64,000 bases of DNA from Ophthalmolycus amberensis (GCA_024529925.1 JAFEUB010000736.1:2519501-2583500), one strand, 5' to 3'; positions 1 to 12,662 are shown, counted from the stretch's first letter. Program-made: numbers and translations. Notes: generated from the letters alone by a model not told the origin.

Positions 1-818
1 GTGTCAAACTGGGCAACTTGGGATGTGTTGCGTACGACTTGCAGAATTTCTATATTTGCTAGTACTTTCTGTTGTACTTTGGTGAAAGTGCTCCTGTCTT
101 TGCTTGCGGTTCAGTTATTTGCAGTATTTTTTTTTTTCTTCTAAATTTGACGCATATGCCGTCAAAATGGTGACGCTGTTTAGTCTGTGAGCCTCCGATC
201 CACAGTACATAGTGCCTTATAGCAGCCTCACTGCCAGTCTGTGCTGTGTCTTACACGTTGAAATTACTGATACAAAGTAGGACAGACTGTTAGTGATCAT
301 ACACTCAGCTTGTGTGGTGGGTCCCTGTAGAGTTAGCAGCTGTTTGTGAATAATTCAAATGTAAAGCCATTTAGCTGCAGTTTCCAGACAGAATTGTTTT
401 GTAAAAGCAATACTACACTGACAGGTAATACAGCTGATGTCTGCCAATTTCCCTTGAGAGCCGTGATCAGTATTGACATCGAAGCGGTTACATTTTTTTA
501 TGCTTGCACTCTCGGCAGTGTCTTTTATTGTTCGTTGTGCAGATCGTGTCCCTGTGAGAGGAAGATGGTGTGATTCTTTTGTATTGAGGTATTGATATGG
601 TAGAAACAGGAAAACATACTCGCTGCTCTCTAGCTTTTCTTATCATAAGTATTCTTCAAAAGTACCAAGACAGTTCTCAAAGAGTAGATTTGATGGGAAG
701 ATTTTTACCCAGCATATCTGAATTTCTCTTTATTTGACACGTTAGCATTTTTGACTCACCGTTTGTCGGGTTTAATAGGTAAGCAGCATATTAAAATCTC
801 CCTCCCTCCCTCCTCTAG
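1..818 (+). other. Intron of the ephrin-A gene, left window edge
   Basis: No coding exon of the ephrin receptor-binding domain is recognisable here, so the large upstream exon expected for an A-class ephrin lies left of the window. The stretch is AT-rich and ends in a pyrimidine-rich tract with TAG at 816-818, which serves as acceptor for the first visible ephrin exon. Short open frames inside it have no family resemblance that I can see. Confidence 0.5.
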
Positions 819-1451
819 CTCTACCTGCAGATGAAGGCCCTCCTCTGCCATGTATGAAGCTGCGTGTCACCGTGTGCTGCGAGCCCAGTGAGTACACTAC
901 ACTCCTCTTTTCATCTGCTCTTCCTTTCATGCTCCCTCTTTGTAAACCAGGAGACTCCTCTCTCTGCCTCTGTCTTCTCTACTACCAGGGCATGATATTT
1001 AGACTGCTCCTCACCCCCACTACTATTCCTTCTCTCTCGCTCTCTCTGAAGAACTGCAATGCTCTCATTCTCGAGGAAACTAAATTCATCTTTACCCTTC
1101 AGAATCTTGTATTATCTTTAACATTGTAAAATTAGATTTAGCCCACTCTCCACTCCACGTTGGCTTTTAAAACTAATTGGATTGAGGGTTTTTTTCTCTC
1201 TTCTCCCAGCCCTCCTCCTGGTCTCCCCCACTCTCCATCTCTCTGTCCCAGTGTGAAATTCCCAGAGTTGATCTAATCCAGAGCGTGCCTTAGAGTAATG
1301 TTAGTCTTCCAGTCCAGTGAGCTGCCCATTCCGATTGGGAATGTTGCCCAGTCGCTGTGGGAATCCCTGTACAGTTGGTGGCGTGTGTGAGCATTTCTGC
1401 GTGTATGACCATTTTTCTGTGTGTTTGTGCATTCTTGCATGGATCTATGAG

Positions 1452-1488
<37 letters not shown>

Positions 1489-3895
1489 CCCCTCATATGC
1501 TGGTCTGAGAAGTCTGTCCCAGTTCCCATCCCAGTGCTAGCTGCAGGGGGCTTGTCGTGCTGTCCCAGGCTGAACTAACACACACTTTGTCCAGGAGAGC
1601 TGGACGCAGGTTTGTGCGTGTCTGCGTGTGTGGGAGACCCATTCACTTAATTTCTACACGTCGTCTAACGAATACACCGCCTTGATTAAATTCATGTCAC
1701 TTTTGTGTAAAAGAGAAAAATATTAAAAACCAGTATACACCGACACCGGTGAGCATCCAGGGACTGGACATTGAGGTCGTGAAGTCGTATAAGTACCTGG
1801 GTGTTCACTTGAACAATAAACTGGACTGGACTGACCACGCTCACGCTCTTTATAAAAAAGGACAGAGCAGACTCTTTCTGCTGAGGAGACTGAGGTCTTT
1901 TGGGGTGCAGGGAGCACTCCTGAAGACCTTCTTCGACTCCGTGGTGGCATCAGCCATCTTCTATGGAGTGGTCTTCTGGAACAGCAGCATCGCGGCAGCT
2001 GACAGGAGGAGACTGGACAAACTGGTGAGGAAGGCCAGCAGCGTGCTGGGATGTCCACTGGATACTGTGGAGGTGGTGGGAGACAGGAGGATGATGGCGA
2101 AGCTCTCATCCCTGATGAGCCACGCTTCCCACCCCATGCAGGACACTCTGGCAGCTCTGCACAGCTCCTTCAGTCACCGGCTGATTCACCCCCGGTGTCT
2201 GAGGGAGAGGTACCGCAAGTCCTTTCTCCCCGCTGCTGTCAGGCTGCACAACAAACTGCTCTCGGTGGACAACTAACACTTGAACACTTGAACACGAACA
2301 CTTTGCACACACTGAACACTTTGCACACTCTGAACACTTTGCACACTCTGAACACTTTGCACACTCTGAACACTTTGCACACTCTGAACACTTTGCACAC
2401 TCTGAACACTTTGCACACTCTGAACACTTTGCACACTCTGAACACTTTGCACACTCTGAACACTTTGCACACTCTGAACACTTTGCACACACTGAACACT
2501 TTGCACACTCTGAACACTTTGCACACTCTGAACACTTTAATTCATTCACCTGGTGCAATATCTTATCTAATCCGTGCAATATCCAATACGTTTAAGTATT
2601 TACCTGATCCGCCTGTATATTCTGTATATTCTGTATATACTGGCATATTTATTTAGTATATCTAATACTCTTCTTACTGTCTTATTTTATTACTGTTCTA
2701 CTGTTTACTGTTTAGTTTATTATATTACTTGATTTTTATCTTGATTTTTATTACTTGTGAGCAATGCTGCTGTAATCCTGTAATTTCCCCACTGAGGGAC
2801 TAATAAAGGATTATCTTATCTTATCTTATCTTATCTTATAAAAAGAGCCCCATCCGTCTCGAATGAATTCTTAAATGCCATCTCTGTTCCGGCGCGAGAC
2901 GGGGAGTAATTTGCTGCGTTATTACCAGAGTGAAGGCTGATGACTTTTTTTGAAATGTTAATTATCCTGCTGTCATTAATTAGAAATACCACAGATAGTT
3001 GTTCAGTGAGGAAATGCTAATGTCGTCTTCTGACCTTCTGACAGTATTCCCAGATCAGCCTGTATGAGCCAGAAATAACCTAAATATTTGGAATCACCTG
3101 GACTACGCATGCGGGGAGACACATGCACACACACTTGACTTTACCGTTAAAGCCTATTACTTTACATTAGAAAGGCTTCCACCAAGAAAGATTCATTACT
3201 TCCATCTACTGTTTCCTTTTCTCATTTTGTTTTTCTCTCCCTCTCATCCTGTTCCTTCACCAAAACTAATCCCGACTAAATAGTCAGGATCTCCCTCTCG
3301 TTGTCTTCCACTCCTCCCGCTCTTTCTTTCTAGTCTTGTCATTCCTGAAGTGGCACTAATCCTCCCCTTCTCTCTGTCTCCTCAGCTCTCTCCTCCCTTC
3401 CTTGTTTTTTATGATCTTTCGCTACTAGAGCAAAACTAATCTAGGCACCATCCATGGCAGTCTCTCACACTTCCTCCTCCCTCCCTCCCCCTCTGACTCC
3501 GCCCCGCCCCCACCCAATTCCTCCTCCACCTTTCTCTGTCTCTTTGTTGTATCTCCGTATCTACCACACAGTTATTCGCCGACTCCCCTGTCCTCGCTTC
3601 GCTCCATCTATGTCGCGTGCATGCTGTGCGGCGAGTGCGTTGGGATGAGAATACATGAGGCCGGAGAGAGAAGAGCAAACGAGATGGATGAGAGTGGAGA
3701 TTGAGGAGAGTTAGAGGGTCTCTCTCTCTCTCTCTCTCTCACTCTCTCTCTCACTCTCTCTCCACTTTCTCTTTGACTGTCCATTAGTGGCGGTTTACCA
3801 CAGCTGTTGTGTGTTGTTCCCTGTGGTAACACCTTACATACCCTCTGGTTGCTTCCTGCTCAGGTTCCCTTTTATCTGACAGGTAGCATGGTTGC

Positions 3896-3926
<31 letters not shown>

Positions 3927-4341
3927 CCTCGGTGATGGCAGCCTCTCGTCCTTTAGCTACATCTCATCTCGTATCTAAACTTCAACCCGTGCACCTCCCT
4001 CCCCCCTCGTCTCCCCAAACTTTTTTCTTCTTCTAAAAAGCATGTGATTAAACGGTATTTCCACGTGGGTATGCCCTGTTGTGGGTGTTTGAATTAATTA
4101 TCAGGGAGTACAGACACACACACACCTACACGCCTGCCTCACACTGGTCTGAAGGACAGAGTGATGACAGTGAGAGGGTCCGTCAGGTACGCTGTCATTG
4201 CTCCAAGGTCAGCTCCCACTCGCCTGTCCCTCGGTCTCCTCTCCAGTGTGTGAATGTGTGTGTTTATCTCCTTAATTTAACCCAAGAACACAACAAACCA
4301 GGCAGGACAGATTCAGTGGTGCAGGGAGCTCCTAATGACAT

Positions 4342-4411
<70 letters not shown>

Positions 4412-5360
4412 TCTCATGTTTCCTCATCCTGGTTGTTCCTCGCGGCAGTATAGAGCATGACTTTGGCTTTGTAGGTGTTGGTTATGTTTTTTGGCGTAGC
4501 GATGTGTGCGATGTTTATTTCAACACAACGCTGTCACGAGTCATGCCAGAGAAAGTGCTTTTGCCGAAAGGTGCTTGAGCCCGTGTTGCATCAGAAAAAC
4601 AAGGCTCTGAATCGTCGTCAGCAGACTGGTGTCTTGTAAAGTCTTTGCCGCCCTGCAGCCATCTATTGCATCTCTCACCGACTCGCTTCGCCTCTCACTC
4701 CATACTTACCTTTTTCTTGCTGCAACTTCTCCCTAAAACTCCTCCTGTTGTTTATCCCTCTTCTTCACCTTGTCGCTCTGCCTCTCTTCCTTTCTCTTTT
4801 CTCGCCGTCCTACTGTGAGAAACCATTATAGACCAACTTCCCTCTCTCTCTAATTGATTCCCGTTCTCTCTCTCCTCTCTTTTCTGTCGTCGTCCCGCTG
4901 TGAGCAGTCCATTGCATTCATTTCAATTTGCAGGGCTTCACCATTTTCCCCATTTTCTTTCTCTTTTTTTTCTGCTAGTTTTTTTTTATTTCTTACATCG
5001 CTGTCCTCCTTTACCCCCTCCCCTCTCTCCCAAATACCTTTGTACCCTCTGAACTCGATACACACAAGGACACAATACGGACACCGCACGCGCGCACGCA
5101 CACACACACACACCGCTTGCCCAGCCGAGCTCTCTCGGACGCTAAACTCGACACTCAAAATTTAACTTTAGCCGCTTTCGTCAATTCGCGTCTTTCGTTC
5201 GCGTATTTTTCCGCCTATCACATATTTTCTTTTATTTTTAGTAAAGTGCTAACGGTCAGGGTTGGTTAGCATTAGCTCCTGCGTGTGTAAAATGGCGGCA
5301 TAGGAGGAGAGGTGGGATGGTGGAACAGTGTGTCTCTGCAGGGGCGTTCTGCCTACTGGA

Positions 5361-5420
<60 letters not shown>

Positions 5421-5427
5421 TGGCATG

Positions 5428-5474
<47 letters not shown>

Positions 5475-5746
5475 AGCCATGGTTGTGCATGTACAGTTAC
5501 ACATGCTGCATGTTTCTGACTGCAGTGCAGAGGCGGCACTGTTCTTGCAGTCACGCCACCATGGACGCCATTTTGTGGCGGAGCTCACCCAGACTGAAAT
5601 TATGATATTGACACAAAGTCGTGGTCCTCAGTGTTCGGGTTTTTTGTGCAAATTATGTGATTATAGACCGATCAAAACATGCATATCACATACAGCCGGG
5701 TAAACGCAAGGCATTTAACATTTTAGTTTCCAAATGCGGTGTGGCG

Positions 5747-5784
<38 letters not shown>

Positions 5785-7480
5785 GCGCTTATTCATGCTT
5801 TTCAGTGAAGTGTTTTTCCTCTTCCCAAGTAAATTATAAGTTTGATTTTAAAACATATTTATTATTTTCATAATGTAATCCTTTTGTTATTGCTTAGTTT
5901 GTCGCATCCAAAATATCCACAATAAAAAACTCACTAAAGTCAAGGAGTTGAGGTTATAAACCAGGTTTTTCTTTTAAATTACATATTATTTTGTTAATTT
6001 ATTTTTAAAAAATTAAAAGAATTATTAAAATCATACATACACTGCAGATCAACGCAAATGACAGCTAACTAATAAATATTCTTGAGTCGTTAAATTGCAT
6101 TAAAACATGGGTTGATTAAAAATGAACATAATGATGATTTTTATTATCTGATTTGGTATTCCAGTGCTATTTAAAGCCCGAAATGTCTGACTATTTCTCT
6201 TTTCTGTTTGCTTTGATTTCCTCCCTACAAACACTCACAGTTACATCCCCACACACACACACACACACACACACCGGCTCAGTCAGAGGCCCCGACCCAG
6301 CATGCTATTTAATGCTTCGTTAACCCCTAGACGGTCGTTAGTTGTTCGGGACCTGGGAGTAATTTAGTGTCTCATGTCTGTCGGAGCGACATGTTGCCAC
6401 AGAGACCTGTAGGGATGGGATGGCTATTCCAGACAAACACAATGTTTCGACACTAAGCCCTCATTAATAAACCCTTTCTCCCTCTGTGTGGGTGGAGAGC
6501 AGATGAGCGCAGAGTGTCCCATTTCCTCTCCCATAATCCGTCAGTCGCAGTGGGATGTGAATAGCTGGTAGTTTTCCTGGAGACATCAATACACACTTTG
6601 TCTTCACGTGTGTGTGTGTGTGTTTGAGTCTTTGAGGTTGCACTGTCACAGATGGGTTCAAGGCCGTATCGATTTAATAACTGCTGCAATTGTGCAGCCT
6701 CATCCCTGTTCCCTGACCTTTCTCTCGCACTGCGTTAGACGCCGGTTCCTTTTTCTGAGCTGTTTTAACCATATCGGCTTTTTATTCTCACCACCTGTAT
6801 TTCTTTTCCTATTCCTCTTCTCTTCACCAGCTCTCCCACCCCTCCCTGTCCCTTCATCCCACTCATCCTTCCCTCCATTATTTCCTTTTAGTCCGCCCCC
6901 TGCTGAGAAAGTGACGTCCAGACACAAACACCCCCTTATCCCGTCTCTTTCTCTCCCTCCCTTTTCTCTCTGTCTGACCTTGTTTCAATCTTTCCAGCCT
7001 TCTTCTCTTTTTTCCGCCATACTTTCTCACTCGGATCTCCTCTGCTCTCTTTCATCTTCTGTCCACTTCTTGGCTTCGCTCTGTCATTTTGAATTGTCGT
7101 GTGTTTTTTTTTCCCCCCCTTTTTCATTTCCTGTATCCCCTCTGTATAATCTCCATCATTCTTACTCCTACAAATTTACATAACACTATCTTTTCCTGTT
7201 GCCATGCTTCTCAAGCGCTTTTTTTATCCGACCTTTAAGAGAATTTGCATCGGGGACATATTTAGGGTTGCGCAGCCAGTCAGTACTCATTTTTCATGGT
7301 GTAAGGCTTTGAGTAATGGTAAATACCTTCCCGTGGTCATTTGTCTGTTTCTTGCTCCTTTTTGTTCCAGAAAGCAGTAGCTTTGTTGAGAAAGTTAAGC
7401 ACACAAAAATGACTAATCAGCATCTTGTTTCTTTGCCTCAACTTTATCTAAATCTTCTCTCTGTGCTCTCTCTCTCTCGC

Positions 7481-7516
<36 letters not shown>

Positions 7517-8177
7517 CCCTACAGCATCAGAGGGTTCAAAACAAACACGAGGTGAGATGCAACATTTCAAACCCAATCTATTTGTAAATGCAGGCGTCTC
7601 CATGATGTTTTCTCTGCCCATGTGGTTCACTTGCATGACTTGATTATAGCAAGAACACGGCACATCGTCTGTATGAAAACATGACAGTGACAACCTACAT
7701 ACAAGTCTACTTTAATGAATCAGTCATGCGAATTAGTCAAATGGAAAAAGCTCCTCCTTCTCTCTTCTGGGAAGATATTGGAACCTGGCTGCAGTGATTT
7801 GCACCCATTCAGCCACAAGAGCGTTGTTGATACAGAGCAATAGGACTCTCACTCTGTGCTCCACTTCATCCCAAAGTTGTTCTACGGCTACGCCAAACCT
7901 AGAAACCAAGGACCTTCTATAACTTGTTGTCACAAAGTTAGGAGGCATACCATTGTCTACAATATCTTTATATGTTGTGACCTTATAATTTTCATAAGTT
8001 GCAATTAAAGCGGCTAGCCCAAGCTGTTGGAAAATGGTGCAGGCCAAACGTCGGATACACTGTTTCATTCATAACGGTTCCTTCTCTCTTCCAGGAACTG
8101 TACGTGAAAGCAGCGGCTCCTCCCTGAGGACGGCTTCACCTCCACTCCTCCTCGTCCTCTTATTGCTGACGACCTGA
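819..8177 (+). CDS. A-class ephrin (EFNA1/3/4 type), last three coding exons, 5' part outside window
   Basis: Ephrin-As are GPI-anchored ligands of Eph receptor tyrosine kinases acting at the cell surface in cell-contact signalling. Three exons are visible: 819-887, 7525-7551 and 8095-8177 (stop TGA 8175-8177). All junctions are phase 1 with good GT/AG sites. The first exon encodes CMKLRVTVCC, matching the C-x-(K/R)-(L/M)-x-V-x-V-C-C end of the ephrin receptor-binding domain; the one-base phase before it fits an incoming serine as in the family motif YYYIS. The second is only 9 codons. The last encodes a Ser/Gly-rich spacer and a hydrophobic tail (PPLLLVLLLLTT) ending at the stop, as expected for a GPI-attachment signal. 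Human EFNA4, EFNA3 and EFNA1 lie near FLAD1, which supports the family call. Which paralogue this is cannot be settled without the missing exons; the short tail is most like EFNA4 or EFNA1 and unlike the longer EFNA3 tail. Confidence 0.8.
1449..1488. repeat. TG microsatellite
   Basis: Uninterrupted TG dinucleotide run in the ephrin intron. Open frames crossing it encode only Cys-Val or Thr-His runs and are not genes. Confidence 0.85.
1735..2840 (+). mobile_element. 5'-truncated non-LTR retrotransposon (L2/CR1/Rex1-like LINE)
   Basis: The frame 1749-2276 reads the C-terminal end of a reverse transcriptase protein, with the typical string YKYLGVHLNNKLDW, then FLLRRLRSFGV, and ends with a domain containing SFLPAAVRLHNKLL. 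This is the usual end of fish L2/CR1-clade LINE ORF2. A 3' UTR follows with a minisatellite, then GGGACTAATAAAGG and a tail of TTATC repeats (about 2812-2839), a common 3' end in these elements. The catalytic part and everything upstream are missing, so the copy is dead on arrival. The frame is intact over 175 codons, which suggests a fairly recent insertion. The exact clade is not certain. Confidence 0.8.
2296..2538 (+). repeat. 18-bp minisatellite, about 13.5 copies
   Basis: Tandem array of the unit GAACACTTTGCACACTCT with only a few single-base variants (CT to AC in the first and a late copy). It directly follows the stop codon of the LINE reverse transcriptase, so it is a repeat expansion of the element's 3' UTR. 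Because 18 is a multiple of 3 and no frame contains a stop, it creates open frames on both strands that are not genes. Confidence 0.9.
3897..3926. repeat. TG run followed by a G16 homopolymer
   Basis: A TG repeat runs directly into 16 G residues at 3911-3926, within the ephrin intron. Confidence 0.8.
4344..4410. repeat. TG microsatellite, 67 nt
   Basis: Perfect TG dinucleotide run in the ephrin intron. Confidence 0.9.
5362..5472. repeat. Double CA microsatellite
   Basis: Two perfect AC runs (5362-5415 and 5432-5472) separated by a 16-nt spacer, suggesting one older array interrupted by substitutions. A further AC run lies at about 5750-5782. Confidence 0.9.
7740..7890 (-). mobile_element. 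Degenerate Tc1/mariner-type transposase fragment
   Basis: An open frame on the - strand (7733-8068) contains EQLWDEVEHRVR and then NNALVAEWVQITAARFQ. This matches the end of Tc1-type transposases, where the last catalytic acidic residue region reads LWDEL-RRVR, followed by L-EEW-QIP--R---LVESMPRR. The preceding 60 residues do not resemble Tc1, and the DDE core and terminal repeats are not recognisable, so this is a short fossil. It lies in the last ephrin intron. Confidence 0.5.
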
Positions 8178-9860
8178 CTTCCTCATCCGTCCTCACCGCT
8201 GACCTCGCACCCGTTCTCCCCCAGATTGGGAGATTTTTTTGTTACTCGCCCATCAAGTACACAATGCAATCCATTGCTAAGCTACTGCAAATGACTCGTA
8301 TTACCTTGTGACTGGTTTACCTTTTGAAATTCCAAAAATAATCCGTTTCTTCTCCAGAATGTTACTCAGGGACCGACGTGCTGAATCACAGTGATTCATT
8401 TGTTCTTCTTTTTCTCGCGCCATTTGTGTAAGCAGTAACACAGAATAGTACACACAGAGTCATAAGACTCAGAGCCCACTCTGAAGCCAGGAGACCAATG
8501 ACTCTGACTATTTGCTTCTGTCTGAGAGCCTGCGTCGTGTTAAAAAGTGGCCACGTAAACAGAAGCCACTGAGCGGTTCAGGTTGGAGGTCAGTCTGCTT
8601 TATTTCTCTACATGGTGATGCATAAATTGCAGACACATTTGAACTGTTTCAGTTGCATCTCATTAAGATATGACGTGTTTAAAAACAGTTTTTAACTAAT
8701 TAGATTTAGGAAATAAAGGTGTTTTAGGAGCAATTGGGCAATATTCTGGAATCATCAAGCAGGGCTGCTGCGCCCCCTACTGGGATCAAACTGGTTGAAC
8801 TGGAGTTGGACTGGGATGGCCATGAACTGGACACAAGTTAGACACTAGTGCTGTATCGTAATAATGGGACCTGGGACAGAGTTTTATCCTCTCTGATCGG
8901 ACCCCCCTGTTGTTCTGCCTCAGAATAAAGCACAGAACAGAGGGGTTTATGGGTAAATGGAGAGCCTCGCCTCGCCTCGCTCCACTGAACACACTGCGGA
9001 CCACTGAGGAGGCTGATTGGTGAACAACCAGGTGTGCAGATATGCACACATGCTTTTTGTTCCTTTTGTTGTTGTTTTTTTACACAGGATCCTTGGTTTT
9101 AGGTTTTACTGTATAGTTTATATATTCTACAAAATGAGATGTATTAACTACATAATTCAACGTTTTAGTAGGAACTGATCTCTGAAATTTAAGTGCAAAA
9201 ATCTGACATACACAATGACTTATATTCTGGATATATATGCATTTACTGGTATTTTCAATTTGCTCTGCTACAGTGTAGTTTCACAAATTCAATATGATTT
9301 TTGCCAAACATTTTTAAAAGAAATTGCTCAAAATGACACGGATAAAGAAAATATCAATTAATCAATGAATTAACAATTCATTGATTTTTATTTTTTATTA
9401 ATTCGAGATAATGTAGGTGTATTTCTTATTGAAATTAAGTTTATATATTTATGGTTGCATAATAATTTCCCCACAATTTGAGTGACTTGAGCTCTGAAAA
9501 TCTATAGTTTAATTGTTTCATTTATTAAACAATTTATTCTATCTTAAAAAGACATACTCCATTGTTAGCACTTCTGTATGCTGTAACTCACACCAGTCAT
9601 GCTATTTCTTAAAGTCATCTTTTTCTTAGGTTTATTTCCTAAATGAGTGAAAAAAACAATGTTTGAAGATAAAGAATCATTTCAAAGATGTCGACTTTTA
9701 CAATCATGTACAACTCGGAGTTAGTTTTTCATTTCTTTACGTGTGTGTAACGTGTTCTGCTTTCACATTTTAGTGAAGAATGTAGCTTCTTCTGTGAAGA
9801 GCCAACTGCAATCTGAGCCTTTTTTTTGTATGCGACAACAAAAATAAATATGATTGCATT
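8178..9860 (+). other. Probable 3' UTR of the ephrin-A gene
   Basis: AT-rich non-coding sequence downstream of the ephrin stop. Canonical AATAAA hexamers occur at 8924-8929 and 9843-9848; the second, followed by TG-rich sequence, is a plausible final polyadenylation signal. No open frame in the interval looks genuine. The extent is inferred. Confidence 0.4.
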
Positions 9861-12019
9861 TAAACGCTTTGAGTCGATTTGTCAGTTAAACTTTTAGAAG
9901 TATTGATTGTTTTATGCAACCGCGCGTCTCTGTGAGAACACACACACACAAACACGACTTTATTTGCGGAACACACACGTCAAGTGTAATACATGTGTAT
10001 TTTCGATAAAGAGACTTCAGGGACTTGAAATGACCTTGTGGTGCAAGAGGCCAATGTAATGTGAGTAACTTAGGGGAATATTGAGCTGAGTTTTTATCTC
10101 TAGGCAGCCAAAGCCTGATAAGACTCCTATAGACTCCCGGTATTAAGACCCTGAAGCATCGTTGCAATACATCAACCTTAAAATAGTAACTATTTATTTT
10201 CAGTGAGGGGGAATACAGGGCAAGAGGTGGTGTTTTTGTTTTGTAAATATAGAAGTGTACATCCAGATAAGCTGTAAATGTATTTCCATTTATGTAGGCT
10301 GTAATGTAGAGCCTCTTGTGAAGCCAGAGAGGCAATTTCCTGGATAATATGGCTAATGCTTCTATTTCATGGTTTATGATCTCTTCTGATGACATGTTTG
10401 TCACTGTTGAGGCATGTTATGAGCTGGCTTTGATTTTGACCTTCACGAAGACATTTCCAAAGCTTATGTTTTCCTTCTGTTTCCATTGTGAATGATGAAG
10501 TGAGCATACTGAAGTCAGCAGGGCGACACTTTCAGACTGCCGTTAAAGGAAGCCTGTGTCCACTTCCATTTTATGTGTGTACAAACTGTACGGCTGTTTA
10601 TTCCAGCAGAAGCATGCACAAACCAACACTTTAATGTAATAGTGTGATATTGAGTTTTCTTATGTTTTATCTTTGATTCCAGACAGGAAAAAGCTTGAAC
10701 AATCATCCCAAACGTTTCTAATAATTTCTGAATGTATTTGAACTGGACAATGTTGTTTTAAACATGTCTGCTCTGCATCAATGTGCTAAAGCTAGGAACT
10801 GAACTCTCTCTCCAAAATAAACGTCGCAATTATGGACAGATGTTGCCATATTATATAAATTTAGAAGATCATGAAAATCCCACGTCAAAGCTTCCTCAGA
10901 GGCTCTCTGGGGTGACTGGGATCATAAACAATTTCTGGTATGACAAATTTAGTTTTAACTATCTGACTAAAAAATAAAAAACAGTCCTTGTTGCATATCC
11001 ATATTGCAGCTCTCCTTTTCCACCAATGGCACTGTAATTACACTGCATCATATTTCTACACAGCAGGTTCTTTTGCCACAAGTTGGCCTATATTTAATCG
11101 GACATCGGCTGAATATTTAAGGCTCGGATTGCCTGTGTGGATTACATCTTCAGAGATACAAAACTCTGGCTATTAACAGACGCAAACGATGCCTATATAG
11201 TTACATTGTAATTACTTGAATAAGACATTTTATGGTCGCAGGTCAATATATTTTAAGGGTTACGATAAATTATTATTAAATACTTGAATGCATTTTACCG
11301 CAGAAAATGTACCTGCTGAAATACATTTGAAGATATATTTTTGCTGTATTTGTTACCAATCAACCTATCAATCCATCTATCTTGTATTGGTTTTAAATCC
11401 TTGCAGGGTAACATGTTTTTCTTTTTGTTTTAGCGTTCAGGTTTAGTGAGGAGTAGATGTCTTGGACACGTGTCTAGAACCTTTTCTCGAATTTTGGAAG
11501 GATGTTTTCACAGTTACGCGTTTCTCAACACCTTGATCGGTGGCGTTCATCATCCTCGTGAATCCTGACCTGTGTGTATTTCACATACAATCAAGGTGAA
11601 CTGAGGTGAGAGGGCAGCCCTGTTGCAGGAAGTGTCCTTCTGAAAACTTAATAAGATCACGTGGTCCTTAAGAAAACATGTGTTGGCTTTTTATTTGTAT
11701 TCTATTGAAGTCACAGCATCCATAATCCTCTGGGAGGTGAAGCGATACAAGGCCAGACTGGCTTTGTCTGGACATTCTCTCCTTGGAGGCATTCCTCATG
11801 TATATTTTAACAAAAACATCCAAGGTTTGTTAAGAATATTATGCAGTCTGCCCTAAAAATGTACCTTAAATATGTTATTCTAGACAAGCTAAATCTTGTT
11901 AAGATCCTGTATTTATTTTTGATGGTATTTTACTACTTTTGCTGTTTCCTCTTCACAGAGATAGGGCGATACAATTTATTGACTAGCAGAGCCAGTTAGA
12001 GATTTCAAGGGTGCCAAAA
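9861..12019. other. Intergenic, AT-rich, no gene recognised
   Basis: The space between the convergent ephrin and flad1 genes starts here. A 172-codon open frame on the - strand (9886-10404) shows no domain I recognise and may be part of the decayed L1-like element further right. No RNA gene was seen. Confidence 0.4.
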
Positions 12020-12390
12020 CCCACTAATCTTTCCAGCTCACTATTCTAATGTTTACTTGTCATTTCTGCCAACTTCCAAAACCTTTTTGCATCAGGAAAT
12101 GTGACTGAATCCCAGTTTGAAATCGCCTGATCCTCTCAAACAGCTCTGGGCATAAAGCATCTTCTAGCATGAACAAGCAGAAGCTGTGAGAACAGGAAAA
12201 AAAGGTCTTGTCCTGGTATTCTCTGTTGGGTGCCATCGCTCCCCTATCAATAAGCAGCATTTCTGTGTTGTCTTCTCCTCAAGGTATAACATCTGAACTG
12301 TGTGTGCATTCCTGCAAAAGTTACACTTTCAAGATCGAGGACTTTGTTAAAGTCTCCACCAATCAGCCAAATGTCGCTCAACATCTCTTG
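12020..12390 (-). mobile_element. L1-like LINE endonuclease remnant
   Basis: Read on the - strand, about 12390 to 12330 encodes DIWLIGGDFNKVLDLE, which matches the conserved G-G-D-F-N motif of L1-type apurinic endonucleases. After a broken stretch, 12260 to 12060 carries EYQDKTFFSCSHSF and then a degraded ALCPELFE, resembling the L1 order T-x-x-S-x-H-x-S-x-S-R-x-D. Stops and frame changes interrupt the reading, so it is a fossil. Part of the neighbouring - strand sequence may belong to the same copy but is too decayed to call. Confidence 0.55.
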
Positions 12391-12662
12391 CAAATATTGC
12401 GTCAACTTTTTCAATCCTTAATAATCAGAGACAGTATATATATTTTTCCCCGGGTGAATATTAGACCCTTCATGCAGTGGAGAGTAAAAGACCGACTTAA
12501 CACGCGACAGTAAATCTGTGAAGCAGACCCTCCATATAAACTCCTTTCGAGTAAAATCCAGTTTAAGAACAGCCCTTTTATTTATTCATGGAGGTTTCAC
12601 TTCACTTGTTTTCCCAGTGACACATCTAGGAATAATTTCAATGGCCCTGCTGATCATATACC

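Larger units (their letters stand above)
888..7524 (+). other. Ephrin-A intron of about 6.6 kb
   Basis: Intron between the CMKLRV exon and the 27-nt micro-exon. It contains a LINE fragment with a minisatellite, several CA/TG microsatellites and long pyrimidine-rich stretches (3200-3620, 4680-5060, 6740-7180), and ends in a CT-repeat tract just before the acceptor at 7524. No further ephrin-like exon was seen. Confidence 0.6.

Noticed and set aside
2051..2656. 201-codon + strand and 157-codon - strand frames over the 18-bp minisatellite
   Set aside because: The repeat length is a multiple of 3 and has no stop in these frames; the reverse transcriptase frame explains the 5' part.
4079..5839. 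Cys-Val and Thr-His rich frames over CA/TG repeats in the ephrin intron
   Set aside because: Produced by dinucleotide repeats; no splice or homology support.
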